From the NCBI GenBank assembly GCA_963731105.1, contig CAVSUM010000004.1:1-64000 (forward strand): DNA of 64,000 nucleotides, written 5' to 3'. The notes below the pieces were generated by a model. That model was not told where the DNA came from. It saw nothing but the letters and a program-made list of their open reading frames with translations, and made no database searches. Both the position numbers and the translations under genes were made by a program. This document shows positions 28,579 through 41,147 of this stretch, piece after piece; the first letter of the stretch is position 1, and each line of letters begins with the position of its first letter. The DNA comes from RPQJ01 sp963731105 (GTDB lineage: Bacteria > Pseudomonadota > Gammaproteobacteria > Steroidobacterales > Steroidobacteraceae).

Positions 28579-29380
28579 TCAGGCGGCAGGATGACCATCG
28601 ATCCCGGCCTCGCAGCGCACGCGACGTGTCTGCAACGTGTCCCGCCAGCGGGCGCGGTTCGCGTCCGCCCGTGACCGGCTGGCCGGCGCATGGTCGAGGT
28701 GCCAGGCCAGCGCGGCGAACAGCAGCGTCTGCCGGCCGACCCCGGCATGCTCGAGCCGGGCACAGAGTTCCTTGTCCTCCGCGCCCCAACCGGTCAGCGA
28801 CTCGTCGAAGCCGTTGACCCGCACCAGATCCTCGCGCCAGAACCCCTGGTTGCAGGCCTTGATGGCGACCAGAGCGTTCGCAGCGCGACGCAGCTCGCGG
28901 GCCAGCCACGGACTGCGCAGCGCGTAGCTGCGACGAATGCCGCCGAGGCCGGGCGAGAGCGGGCCGGGCAGGGAACTGCCTGGCTGCAGCAGGCGGGCGG
29001 TCGCCGACGCGTCGAGCAGGATGCGCACGCCCTGGCTGTAGTGCCCGCCACGCGCCAGTGCGAGATGATCCGCGAGAAATTCCGGATGCACGACCATGTC
29101 GCCGTCGAGCAGCACCAGGTACTCGCAGTGCGCCCGGGCGATCGCAGCATTGCGGGCGCGACCGGCGCGGAAGCCATCGTGGGGCTGCCAGACGTGCCGC
29201 ACCGGATAGCCTGCGCGCACGGCATGCCGCTCGATCACCCGTGCGGTGGCCGCTCCCGAACCGTCGTCCGCGACCAGCAACTCGTCGGGCGGCCGCGACT
29301 GCGTGGCCAAGCGCGTCGAGCACGCGGGCGAGCGCGTCCGGTCGCTCGTACGTCGTGACGACGAGGCCGCAGCGGATCAC
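28579..29380 (-). CDS. Family-2 glycosyltransferase (frameshifted)
   Basis: GT-A-fold sugar transferase of about 266 residues. The GTG start at 29380 overlaps the gdh stop (GTGA) and gives IRCGLVVTTYERPDALARVL; an extra T near 29309 then breaks the frame, and the rest continues as TQSRPPDELLVADDGSGA, YLVLLDGDMVVHPEFL (metal-binding DGD) and NGFDESLTGWGAEDKELC (the acceptor-side WGxED motif of chondroitin-polymerase-like GT2). The acceptor is unknown, and no polysaccharide cluster is nearby. Confidence 0.85.
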
Positions 29381-32300
29381 CGCTCGGCGACGGCCAGCCG
29401 TCGCAGGGCCTGCAGCGCCACCGACAGCGAGGCGAAATCGGCGACCGACGGCTGGGCGCGGATGTCGTTCACCACGCTGCGTGCGTGCTCCGCCTCGACC
29501 GTGTGCTTGCCGATCCACGCCTGCACGGCGCGCGCCGGATCCCGCTCGCGGGTTTCGCGCAGCACGCGCTCGGTCAGGCCGCGATGCGCGTCGTACAGCG
29601 CCTCGCGCAGGCTGCCGCGCGCCACCGCCTGCCAGTGTCCCTGGATGTCGAGCTCCTCGATGCGCGTGCGCAGCCAGTCGAGGCCGAACTCGCTGCCGAC
29701 GCCGAAGTAGGTGCGCGCCGCGACGGCGACCGACAGGCGGTGCGCCTGCGCCAGCTCGACGATGTCGGGACCGCTCGCGAGCGCGCCGCAGGCCGCCACG
29801 TGCCGCGCCAGCGCCGCCGGGACCCGTGCCGCATCGAGTTGCGCGACCTGATGGTCGAAGGCATCGCGTTCCAGCCCGTGCAGCCACTGCGGCAGCGCCG
29901 CGGCCAGCTCGCGAATCCCGGGTCGCAGCCGGGCCACCTGCGCGTCGATGCCGAGCGCGCCGCGGTGGCGCTGGATCAGCCAGTACGTCACCTGGCGGAT
30001 CAGGGTCACCGTGTCGAGCGTCATCGCGTACTGCGTCGCGGCCGCGACCTTGTTGTCCAGACCTTCGATCGCGGCCCACACCGCGCGCACCTCGAACGCC
30101 TCGCGGGCTATCGAGTAAGCGCGCGCCACGGTGGCAGCGTCCGCCCCGGTGTCCTGCTGGGTACGCGACACGAAGGTCGGGCCCATGCGGTTGACGATGC
30201 TGTTGGTCGTGGCGGTGGCGATGATCTCGCGCCGCAGCCGGTGCTCGCCCATCAGCTTCGCGTAGCTCTGGCCGAGCCGTGCCGGGAAGTAGCGGTCGAG
30301 CTCGCCGCTCAGGTACGGATCCTCGGGCACGTCCGACAGCATCAGCTGGTTGTTGAGCGCGATCTTCGAATAGGACAGCAGCATCGCCAGCTCGGGGCGG
30401 GTGAGGCCCTTGCCGGCACGGTGCCGTTCCTCGATTTCCTCGGCGCTCGGCAGGAATTCGAGCGCCCGGTCGAGCACACCCTCGAGCTCGAGGGAGCGGA
30501 TCAGGTGCGCGTGCTCGCCGAGGCGCTCGGTGGCTGCCGACTGCAGCAGGCTGATCGCCTGGCTCTGCAGGTAGTTGTCGCGCAGCACCAGTGCGCCGAC
30601 CTCGCTGGTCATCTGCCTGAGCAGCCGGTTGCGCTCTGCGCGCGTCTGCTTGGTGCGGCGCGCGACGACGTCGAGCAGGATCTTGATGTTCACCTCGTGG
30701 TCCGAGCAGTCGACGCCGCCGGAGTTGTCCACGAAGTCGGTGTTGAGGCGGCCGCCGTGCAGCGCGAATTCGATGCGCCCGAGCTGCGAGCAGCCGAGGT
30801 TGCCGCCCTCGCCGATCACCTTGCAGCGCAGTTCGCGTCCGTCGACCCGGACGGCGTCGTTGGCGCGGTCGCCGATCTGCGAGTTGGCCTCCCACGAGGC
30901 CTTGACGTAGGTGCCGATGCCGCCGTTCCACAGCAGGTCGACCGGCAGCAGCAGGATGGCGCGGATGATCTGCGTGGGCGTGGCCCGTGGCGTCTCGATG
31001 CCGAGCAGCGTCCGCGCCTGCGGCGCCAGCGCGATCTCCTTGGCATCACGCGGGTAGACGCCGCCGCCCTTCGAGAGCAGGCGCGTGTCGTAATCGGCCC
31101 AGCTGGAGCGGGGCAGGTCGAACAGGCGTTGGCGCTCGGCAAAGCTGCGCGCTGCATCGGGCTCGGGGTCGATGAAGATGTGCTGGTGGTTGAAGGCTGC
31201 AACCAGGCGGATGTGCGGCGACAGCAGCATGCCGTTGCCGAACACGTCGCCCGCCATGTCGCCGACGCCGGCCACCGTGAAGTCCTGCGCCTGCGTGTCG
31301 AGCCCCCGCTCGCGGAAGTGGCGCTTGACGCATTCCCACGCGCCCTTGGCGGTGATGCCCATGACCTTGTGGTCGTAGCCCGCCGACCCGCCGGAGGCGA
31401 ACGCGTCGCCGAGCCAGAAACCGTACTCGGCGGCGAGCGCGTTGGCGGTGTCGGAGAACGACGCCGTGCCCTTGTCCGCCGCGACCACCAGGTACGGATC
31501 GTCCGGGTCGTGGCGCACGGTCGTCCGCGGGCGGCACCACCTTGTCGTCGCGCACGTTGTCGGTGATGTCGAGCAGGCCGCGGATGAACAGCCGGTAGCA
31601 CTCGGTGCCCTCGCGCTGGATCGCCTCGCGATCGCCCCGCGGCAGGTGCTTCGGCACGAAGCCACCCTTCGCGCCCACCGGCACGATCACCGTGTTCTTG
31701 ACGTTCTGCGCCTTCATCAGGCCGAGGATCTCGGTGCGGAAGTCCTCGCGCCGGTCGGACCAGCGCAGGCCGCCGCGTGCCACCTTGCCCATGCGCAGGT
31801 GCACGCCCTCGACGCGCGGCGAATACACCCAGATCTCGAACATCGGTCGCGGCTTGGGCAGCTCCGGCAGCTACTTGGGATCGAGCTTGAACGACAGGTA
31901 CGGCTTGGGTGCGCCGTCCTTGTCGCGCTGGAAGTGATTGGTGCGCAGCGCCGTGGCGATCACCGCGCGGAACGCGCGCAGGATGCGGTCGTCGTCGGGG
32001 CTCGTGACCTGTTCGAGCGCCTCGTCGATTTCACGCGCCAGCGAGCGTTGCTGCGACGTGCGGGTCGAGGCCGCGAGCTGCGGGTCGAAGCGCGCCTCGA
32101 ACAGCCAGGCGAGCCGCGCGGCCAGGCCGGGGTGGCGGGCGAGCACCGCCTCCATGTAGCGCTGGCTGAACGGCAGGCCGGTCTGCAGCAGGTAGCGGCA
32201 GACGGCCCGCAGCACCAGCGCCTGGCGCCAGTCGAGGCCGGCGGCCAGCACCAGGCGATTGAAGCCGTCGCTCTCGGCAAGGCCGTTCCACACGGCGAAG

Positions 32301-34206
32301 AACGCCGTCTCGAAGCGTGCCCCCGATTGCGCGGGATCCAGTTCGCGTCCAGCGGCGTGCGTCACCTCGAGGTACTGGATCCAGTAGCCCGTGCCGTCGC
32401 GCAGGGTCACGCGGTACGGTCGCTCGTTGAGGATGCGCAGGTCGAAATTCTCGAGCAGCGGCAGCAGGTCGGACATGGCGACCGGAGCGCCGCGCCGGTA
32501 CAGGCGCAACTGCAGGTGGCCCGGACCGTTGCCGCCGCGGCGCAGCTCGAGGCCCAGTGCCTGCGGCGAGTCGGACAGCTGCAGCAGTTCCAGCAGGTCC
32601 GGCAGGGCTTCGGCGGCGGGCACGTCTTCCTGGTACGACACCGGGAACGCGCCCTCGATGCGCGACGCCAGCTCGGTGGCGCGCTCGGCGGACAGCCGCG
32701 CCTGCAGTTCGGCACGCAGGTGGTCCTCCCAGGTGCGCAGCGTCTCGGCGATGCGCCGCTCGATGCGCTCGATGTTCGCGGTCACTTCGCGGTCCGGGTC
32801 GGTGCGCACCAGCAGGTGCAGCCGCGCCAGCGTGGACTCGGAAATCTGCACCTGCGCCTCGAGCGAGTCGCCGCCCAGTTCCTCGAGCAGGATGCGTTCG
32901 ATGCGCACGCGCGCCTGTGTGTTGTAGCGGTCGCGCGGCACGTACAGCAGGCAGGAGAAGAAGCGCTGGTAGGGGTCGCGGCGCAGCAGCAGGCGCACCC
33001 GGCGCCGCTCGTAGAGGTTGACGATGCCGCGGAAGCTGCGCACCAGCTCGGGCACGCTCGCCTGGAACAGCTCGTCCCGCGGATGCGTTTCGAGCACGTG
33101 CATCAGCGCCTTGCCGTCGTGGCTCACGGGCGAGATGCCGAAATGGTCGATGACGCGCTGCACCTTGTGGCGCAGCAACGGAATGGCGCGCGGGCTGGTG
33201 CTGTAGGTCGCCGAGGTGAACAGGCCGAGGAAGCGACGCTCGCCGGTGACGCGACCGCGCCGGTCGAGCAGCTTGATGCCGACGTAGTCGAGATACGTTG
33301 CGCGGTGCACGGTCGAGACCGAATTCGCCTTGGTCACGACCAGCGCCGATGCCTCACGCGCCTTGCGGCGCACCTCGCCCTTGAGCAGGGTCGGTTGCGG
33401 GCGCGGCCGGCCCGCACCGGTGCGCAGCAGGCCGAGGCCCGAGCGCGCGACGGGCACCAGGCGGTCGACGCTGGCGCCGCGGGCCAGGCGGTACTCGCGG
33501 TAGCCGAGAAAAGTGAAGTGGTTGTCGGCGAGCCAGTCGACGAAGGCGGCGGCCTCGTCGGTCTCGGCCTTGCCGACGCCCGGCAGGCCGTCGCGTAATT
33601 CGTCCGCGATGCGGCGGGCGCTTGCCAGCATCTGCGGCCAGTCCTCTACCGAGACGCGCACGTCGTCGAGCGTCGTCTCGATCCGCGCGCGCACCTGCTC
33701 GAGCTGCGCGGCGTCGCGGGTGAGGTCCACCTCGATGTGCTGCCAGGATTCGGGCTTGCCGTCCGCCAGCTCGCCGGCTGCCGCGGCCAGGCGGCCCGCC
33801 CGGTCGCGTCGCACGGCGAGCACCGGATGCACCATCGTGTGGATCGACAGCCCGCAGCCGTTCAGCACCACCGCCAGCGAGTCGACCAGGAACGGCATGT
33901 CGTCGGTGACGACTTCGACCACGGTGCGCGGCGACTGCCAGCCGTCGCGCGACAGGTCGGGATTGAAGACGCGCACCAGCGCCCGGCCGGGCTTGCGCAC
34001 CGCGCCGAAACGCAGGTGACTGGCGGCGGCCGCGGCGAGCGCACCGGGATCGCCGGCCCGCAGATCGGCTTCGTCCACGCCGCGGTAATAGGCCTGCACG
34101 AACGGACCGAGCGGCAGCGGCGTGTCGCGCGCGGTGCGCGCGGTACGCGACTGGCGTGCAATGGCGTCGATCAGGTGCTGGCGCGCGGCCGGTATGGTTC
34201 CTGGCA
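29377..34206 (-). CDS. gdh: NAD-specific glutamate dehydrogenase, large (~1600 residue) type, with in-frame TAG and one frameshift
   Basis: Deaminates glutamate to 2-oxoglutarate. Start 34206 (MPGTIPAARQ). The N-terminal half holds the ACT-like regulatory part (VVEVVTDDMPFLVDSLAVVL; FTFLGYREYRL); the catalytic half has ARGGLRWSDRREDFRTE, the Lys motif PVGAKGGFV and DKGTASFSDTANALA. An in-frame TAG stands at 31871-31873, between LDPK and LPELPKPRPMFEIW, where other members keep reading; one C-to-T change from CAG would explain it. A second defect near 31525 shifts the frame between VVPPAD and VRHDPDDPYLVV. Domain content on both sides is complete, so I treat it as one gene. The glycosyltransferase gene is coupled to its stop. 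Confidence 0.92.
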
Positions 34207-34251
34207 TGTTGTCGTTCCCTGCGGGCTCTGTTGGCCCGCGTGAATTATAGG

Positions 34252-34758
34252 TCAGCTGCGACGGGCAGCCCGGGGTCGCCGCTGCCGCAGCGCAACACGC
34301 GCCTCGCTCAGCGCCTGTGCGCGCGTCGTCAGTGTGTCGAGGGCGCGGTCGAGGGCGGCACGCTCGGCGGCGTCGAGCGTGGCGAGCAGCTCGCGTTCGT
34401 AACCCAGAGCGAGCGGTGCAACTTCCCGGTACACGGCGGTGCCTGTCGCGGTCACCGCCAGCACCGAGCGGCGCCGGTCGTCGCGTGCGATGCTGCGCCG
34501 CAACCGCCCGGCGGCGAGCAGTCGCGCCACGGCGCGGCTCACGGCCACCGCGTCCATGCGGGTCAGGCGCGCAACTTCCGCCGCCGAGACACCCGGGTGC
34601 CGCGCCAGCACCGCCAGCACGCGCCACTCCGGAATCGACAGGCCGAAGCGGCGCTGGTATGCCTCCGCGATGGTGCTGCTCACGACGTTGGTGAGCACCG
34701 ACAGGCGGTAGGGCAGGAAACGGTCGAGGTCGATGGTGTCCGGATGCGTTGGCTTCAC
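34252..34758 (-). CDS. MarR-family transcriptional regulator
   Basis: About 168 residues from a GTG start (VKPTHPDTIDLDRFLPYRLS). The winged helix is clear: YQRRFGLSIPEWRVLAVLAR, AEVARLTRMDAVAVSRAVAR and the wing RSIARDDRRRSVLAVTATG. It lies 45 bp upstream of gdh on the same strand and 64 bp after zapE, so gdh is an obvious candidate target, though no operator palindrome was recognised. The ligand is unknown. An alternative start cannot be excluded because the GC-rich frame stays open upstream. Confidence 0.88.
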   Translation of the reverse strand: MKPTHPDTIDLDRFLPYRLSVLTNVVSSTIAEAYQRRFGLSIPEWRVLAVLARHPGVSAAEVARLTRMDAVAVSRAVARLLAAGRLRRSIARDDRRRSVLAVTATGTAVYREVAPLALGYERELLATLDAAERAALDRALDTLTTRAQALSEARVALRQRRPRAARRS

Positions 34759-34822
34759 GTGCGGGCCCGCCGGTGGATCGCTTGCGAGTGTAACGATTCC
34801 GTCCGGCGCCCGCCAGCCGGGA

Positions 34823-35927
34823 TCAACCGAGGTGCGGGCGGGCGAGGTACTCGTGGGCCTGCATCTCGGACAGGCGGCTGCGCGTGCGCTCGAACTCGAA
34901 GGCGAGCCGCGTGCCGCGGTACAGCGCCTCGGGCGGCGCCGCGGCCGACAGCACCAGCTTGACGTTGCGGTCGTAGAACTCGTCCACCAGCGCGACGAAG
35001 CGCCGCGCCGGGTCGTTGTTGCCATCCTCGAGCACCGGCACGTTCGACACGAACACGGTGTGGAAGTCGCGGGCGATCTCCACGTAGTCGGCCGCGCTGC
35101 GCGGCCCGCCGCAGATCGCCTCGAAGTCGAACCACACGACGTCGGCGCCACGGCGGCGTGCCGGGATGTCGCGGCCCTCGATCTCGAGCACGCCGCCCGA
35201 CTTCCCGAGCTCGCCGGCGATTTCCTCGAAGCGCAGCGCGAGCGAGTCCTCCGCGAACGGGTCGGCGCTGTCCAGGTACAGCGGTGCCTTTTCCAGCTGC
35301 CGCAGCCGGTAGTCGCAGCCCGCATCCACGTTCAGTGTCTCGGTGCAGCGCTCGATGAGCGCAATGGCGGGCAGGAAGCGGTTGCGCTGCAGGCCGTCGC
35401 GGTACAGCCCGGCGGGCGGCGCGTTCGAGGTGAACACCAGCGTGACGCCGTGCGCATCGAGGCCGGCGAACAAGCCGCCGAGGATCATCGCGTCGGCGAT
35501 GTCGCCGACGTACAGCTCGTCCAGGCACAGCACGCGCGCCTCGCGCGCCAGTTCGGCGGCGACCTGCTCGAGCGGGTTCTCGCGGTCCCGCAGCTGGCCG
35601 AGCCGCCCGTGCACGTCCTTCATGAAGCGGTGGAAGTGGTGGCGTCGCCCGGCGACCGGCAGTTGGGCGTGGAACAGGTCCATCAGGAACGTCTTGCCGC
35701 GGCCGACGCCGCCCCACAGGTAGAGGCCGCGCACCGCGGGTGTCTCGCGGCGCACGACGCGCCGCAGGCGACCGAGCCAGCCGCCGGACGTCGGCGTGCG
35801 CGGTCGCCAGCCGCTGGCGCAGGTCCTCGAGTCGCGCGACGGCGTGTTCCTGCGCGGCGTCCGGCTGGTAGCCGTGCTGGCGCAGCGATTCGTGGTAGGC
35901 GTGCTGCAGGGTGTCGCGGCCGCTCAT
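34823..35927 (-). CDS. zapE: Cell-division ATPase ZapE (AFG1 family), frameshifted near 5' end
   Basis: P-loop ATPase that acts on FtsZ rings in gammaproteobacteria. The N-terminus (MSGRDTLQHAYHESLRQHGY) is followed by a frame break near 35798; the rest reads GLYLWGGVGRGKTFLMDLFH (Walker A), FHRFMKDVHGRLGQL, VLCLDELYVGDIADAMILGG (Walker B) and VFTSNAPP (sensor). Repaired length is about 368 residues. It lies 13 bp after the acetoacetyl-CoA synthetase stop and before the MarR gene. Confidence 0.9.
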
Positions 35928-35940
35928 CGGTCGCGTCGCG

Positions 35941-37887
<1,947 letters not shown>

Positions 37888-37899
37888 CCGCGCCGCCGC

Positions 37900-39522
37900 C
37901 TACATGGCCTGGTAGTTCGGCCCGGACCCGCCCTCGGGCGTGGTCCAGGTGATGATCTCGTACGGGTCCTTGATGTCGCAGGCCTTGCAGTGCACGCAGT
38001 TCGACGCGTTGATCTGCAGGCGCTTGCCGCCCGCACCGTCGTCGACCATCTCGTAGACGTCCGCCGGGCAGAAATGCTGGCAGGGGTTGCCGTATTCGGT
38101 CGCGCAGCGCGTGGCGCAGATCGTGGTGTCGGCGACCTTCAGGTGCACGGGCTGCGATTCCTCGTGGGCATTGCCGGCGAAGAACACGGCGCTCACCCGG
38201 TCGCGCGGCTTGAGCGTGCGCTCGCTCCAGCCGCGGTCCGGCGAGGCGTACTGGTCGAGCCGCTGCGTGGCCGAGTGGTCCGCGTGATGCTGCAGGGTCC
38301 ACGGCGAATGGCCGGCGGTGAGCGTCTCGAGGGCGCCGTTCAGCATGCCCATCCACATCCCGTGCTTGAAGCCCGGGCGGATGTTGCGCACCTTGTAGAG
38401 TTCCTGTCCGCCCGGCGACGTGCGCCAGCGCTGGTCGAAGCCCTGGCTGCCACCGGTCTCGACCAGGTGCTGCGCGGCGAGCGCGCCGCTGCGCACTGCC
38501 TGGTGCACACCCTTGATCTTCGGCACGTTCAGCGTGCCGCCCGCGTCGCCCACCAGGAACGCGCCCGGCATCTCGAGCGTCGGCATGGACTGCCAGCCGC
38601 CTTCGATGATGGTGCGCGCGCCATAGGCAAGCAGCTCGCCGCCGTCGAGCAGCGCCTTGATGCTCGGGTGGTTCTTGAACTGCTGGTACGCCTCGAACGG
38701 CTGGAAGCGCGGGTCGGCGTAGTCGAGGCCGACCACGAAGCCGACGTACACGCGGTCCTGGTCGAGGTGATACAGGAAGCTGCCGCCATAGGTGGCCGCG
38801 TCCATCGGGAAGCCGACGGTGTGCTGGATCCGGCCGGGATGCGCGCGCCCGGGCGGCAACTGCCACAGCTCCTTGAAGCCGAGGCCGTAGGTCTGCGGCG
38901 ACTTGCCGGCTTCGAGCCGGAAGCGTTTGATCAGCACCTTCGACACGCTGCCGCGGCAGCCCTCGGCCAGGATCGTCGTCCTGGCGCGGATCTCCGGGCC
39001 GGGCGCGAAGTTGTCGCCCGGCGTGCCGTCCTTCGTGAGTCCCATGTCGCCGATGCGCACGCCGGCGACCGCGCCCTGGTCGTCGAACAGCGGCGCGGCG
39101 GCGGCGAAGCCCGCGAACACGTCGCAGCCGAGCGCCTCGGCCTTGCCGGCGAGGTAACTCACCAGGTTGCCGAGCGACACGACGAAGTTGCCGTGGTTGT
39201 TCATCTGCGGCGGCGTCGGCAGCTTGTAGCGCTTGGTTTTGGTCAGCAGCGCGAATTCCTCGTCGCTCGCCGGTACGCAGATGCCCTTCATCTCCTTGCG
39301 CCACTCGGGCAGCAGCTCGTCGAGCGGCCCGGGCTCGATCACCGCACCCGACAGCATGTGTGCGCCGGCGCTTGCGGCTTTCTCGAGCACGCAGACGTTC
39401 AGGTCGGACTTGAGTTGCTTGAGGCGGATCGCGCAGGCGAGGCCGGCCGGGCCGCCGCCGACGATCACGACGTCGTACTCCATGACGTCCCGCTCGATGT
39501 TTTCAGCCGCGTTTTCAAGCAT
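37900..39522 (-). CDS. Electron transfer flavoprotein-ubiquinone oxidoreductase
   Basis: Membrane-associated FAD and 4Fe-4S enzyme that passes electrons from acyl-CoA dehydrogenases, via ETF, to ubiquinone. 540 residues. The FAD motif is VVIVGGGPAGLACAIRLKQL; the membrane and quinone region includes GSVSKVLIKRFRLEAGKSPQ and LGFKELWQLP; the cluster ligands lie in PCQHFCPADVYEMV and SNCVHCKACDIKDPYEIITW. An internal start (MEYDVVIVGG, 39483) is possible. Precedes the acetoacetyl-CoA synthetase gene, and supports the beta-oxidation genes elsewhere in the window. No etfAB is in view. Confidence 0.94.
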   Translation of the reverse strand: MLENAAENIERDVMEYDVVIVGGGPAGLACAIRLKQLKSDLNVCVLEKAASAGAHMLSGAVIEPGPLDELLPEWRKEMKGICVPASDEEFALLTKTKRYKLPTPPQMNNHGNFVVSLGNLVSYLAGKAEALGCDVFAGFAAAAPLFDDQGAVAGVRIGDMGLTKDGTPGDNFAPGPEIRARTTILAEGCRGSVSKVLIKRFRLEAGKSPQTYGLGFKELWQLPPGRAHPGRIQHTVGFPMDAATYGGSFLYHLDQDRVYVGFVVGLDYADPRFQPFEAYQQFKNHPSIKALLDGGELLAYGARTIIEGGWQSMPTLEMPGAFLVGDAGGTLNVPKIKGVHQAVRSGALAAQHLVETGGSQGFDQRWRTSPGGQELYKVRNIRPGFKHGMWMGMLNGALETLTAGHSPWTLQHHADHSATQRLDQYASPDRGWSERTLKPRDRVSAVFFAGNAHEESQPVHLKVADTTICATRCATEYGNPCQHFCPADVYEMVDDGAGGKRLQINASNCVHCKACDIKDPYEIITWTTPEGGSGPNYQAM

Positions 39523-39594
39523 GTGGCGAGTCCTGGTGATTGTCTGCAGACCATGTTAGCCCGTCCCGGCGGGGCTCTCCACGCCGGTCGGGGT

Positions 39595-40362
39595 TCAGCG
39601 CGGCGCCATGCGGATCGCGCCGTCGAGGCGGATCGTTTCCCCGTTCAGCATCGGGTTCTCGACGACCTGGCGCACGAACGCGGCATATTCCTGCGGCCGT
39701 CCGAGCCGCGGCGGAAACGGCACCTGCTTGCCGAGCGACTCCTGCGCTTCGGCCGGCAGCGCGGCCATCATCGGCGTCAGGAACAGCCCGGGCGCGATCG
39801 TGACCACGCGGATGCCGAACGCGGCGAGTTCACGTGCCATCGGCAGCGTCATGCCAACGACGCCGCCTTTCGAGGCGGAGTAGGCCACCTGGCCGATCTG
39901 GCCGTCGAATGCGGCGACCGACGCAGTCATGATGATCGCGCCACGCTCGCCGTCGGCGTTCGGCGTGTTCCTCTGCATCTCCGCGGCGGCGGCCTTGCAC
40001 ACCAGCAGCGTGCCCACCAGGTTGATCTCGATCACCTTGCGGAAAAAGTCACCCGGCATCGGGCCGTCCTTGCCGACCAGGCGCTTCGGCCAGCCCACGC
40101 CGGCGCAGTTCACCGCCACGTTCAGGCCGCCGAGAGCCTGCGACGCGGCGGTGACGGCGGCATTCACGGCCGCTTCGGAGGTGACGTCGGTCTCGATGAA
40201 CGTCGCACGGTCGCCGAGCCTGGCCGCGAGCGCCTCGCCGGTCGCCTTGTTGACGTCGAGCAGTGCGACACGGCCGCCGCCCGCGACGACGTCCTCTGCC
40301 ACGGCCTGGCCGAGTCCGGAGGCGCCGCCGGTGATGATCGCGCGTGTGAGCTGGATCTGCAT
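39595..40362 (-). CDS. SDR-family 3-hydroxyacyl-CoA dehydrogenase, HSD10-like
   Basis: About 255 residues. The segment TRAIITGGASGLGQAVAEDV (nucleotide loop), VALLDVNKATGE (acidic residue favouring NAD), MTASVAAFDGQIGQVAYSAS with the following Lys, and TIAPGLFLTPMMAALPAEAQ closely follow type II 3-hydroxy(-2-methyl)acyl-CoA dehydrogenases. It begins 2 bp before the end of a second SDR and follows a thiolase, forming a three-gene unit for short branched or C4 acyl-CoA. Confidence 0.9.
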   Translation of the reverse strand: MQIQLTRAIITGGASGLGQAVAEDVVAGGGRVALLDVNKATGEALAARLGDRATFIETDVTSEAAVNAAVTAASQALGGLNVAVNCAGVGWPKRLVGKDGPMPGDFFRKVIEINLVGTLLVCKAAAAEMQRNTPNADGERGAIIMTASVAAFDGQIGQVAYSASKGGVVGMTLPMARELAAFGIRVVTIAPGLFLTPMMAALPAEAQESLGKQVPFPPRLGRPQEYAAFVRQVVENPMLNGETIRLDGAIRMAPR

Positions 40363-40364
40363 GG

Positions 40365-41126
40365 TCAGAGCCTCAGGCCGCCATCGATGTCGATGCTGCG
40401 GCCGGTGAAGTAATCGTTTTCGGCAATGAAGACCGCGGCGTGCGCAATTTCCTCCGGCAGGCCGAGTCGCTTGAGCGGCACGGGCTGCGTGACCTTCTCG
40501 AGCATTTCCGGCGGCATGCCGGCGAGCAGGTCGGTGCGCGTGAAGCCGGGAGCGATCGAGGCGGCGCGGATACCGAAACGCGCCAGCTCGCGCGCCCAGA
40601 CCACGGCCATCGCCGTGACGCCGGCCTTGGCCGCCGAGTAGTTGCTCTGCCCCGGGTTGCCGCACTTCGAGATGCTGGCGATGTTGACGATCACGCCACC
40701 GTGGCCGAGCTTGATCATCCGTTCGGCGGCTTCGCGCCCGCAGAGGAACACGCCGGTCAGGTTCACGTCGATCACGGCCTGCCACTGGTCGAGCGTCATC
40801 TTGCCGACGACGTTGCCATCCTTGACCTTGACCAGCAGCGCGTCCTTGATGATCCCCGCGTTGTTGACCAGCACGTCGAGCCGGCCGAAGTCGGCGACCA
40901 CCGCGTCGAGCGCCGCCACCACCTGGTCTTCCCGCGCGACGTTCGTGGTGTACGCGCGTGCCTCGACGCCGCGGGCGGCGAGTTCGGCCCGCGTCGCCTC
41001 GAGGTCGGCCGGCAGCAGGTCGAGCAGCGCGATGCGCGCGCCCTTGTCGGCAAATGCGCATGCGATCGCCTTGCCGATGCCCTTGGCGCTGCCGGTGACG
41101 GCCACCACCTTGTCGTTGAGTTGCAT
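40365..41126 (-). CDS. SDR-family oxidoreductase, FabG/acetoacetyl-CoA reductase-like
   Basis: 253 residues. It shows VVAVTGSAKGIGKAIACAFA, LLDLLPADLEATRAELAARG, VNNAGIIKDALLVKVKDGNV, the Ser-Tyr-Lys site in VNIASISKCGNPGQSNYSAA / KAG, and a C-terminal ENDYFTGRSIDIDGGLRL. Probably a 3-oxoacyl reductase or 3-hydroxyacyl dehydrogenase. The ATG is 21 bp after the thiolase stop. Together with the neighbouring HSD10-like gene it may cover opposite stereochemistry or chain lengths. Confidence 0.9.
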   Translation of the reverse strand: MQLNDKVVAVTGSAKGIGKAIACAFADKGARIALLDLLPADLEATRAELAARGVEARAYTTNVAREDQVVAALDAVVADFGRLDVLVNNAGIIKDALLVKVKDGNVVGKMTLDQWQAVIDVNLTGVFLCGREAAERMIKLGHGGVIVNIASISKCGNPGQSNYSAAKAGVTAMAVVWARELARFGIRAASIAPGFTRTDLLAGMPPEMLEKVTQPVPLKRLGLPEEIAHAAVFIAENDYFTGRSIDIDGGLRL

Positions 41127-41147
41127 GCTGGTGTCCTCGTCGCCGCG

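Noticed and set aside
31871..31873. Pyrrolysine or other recoded TAG
   Set aside because: No support elsewhere in the window; a single C-to-T change is simpler.
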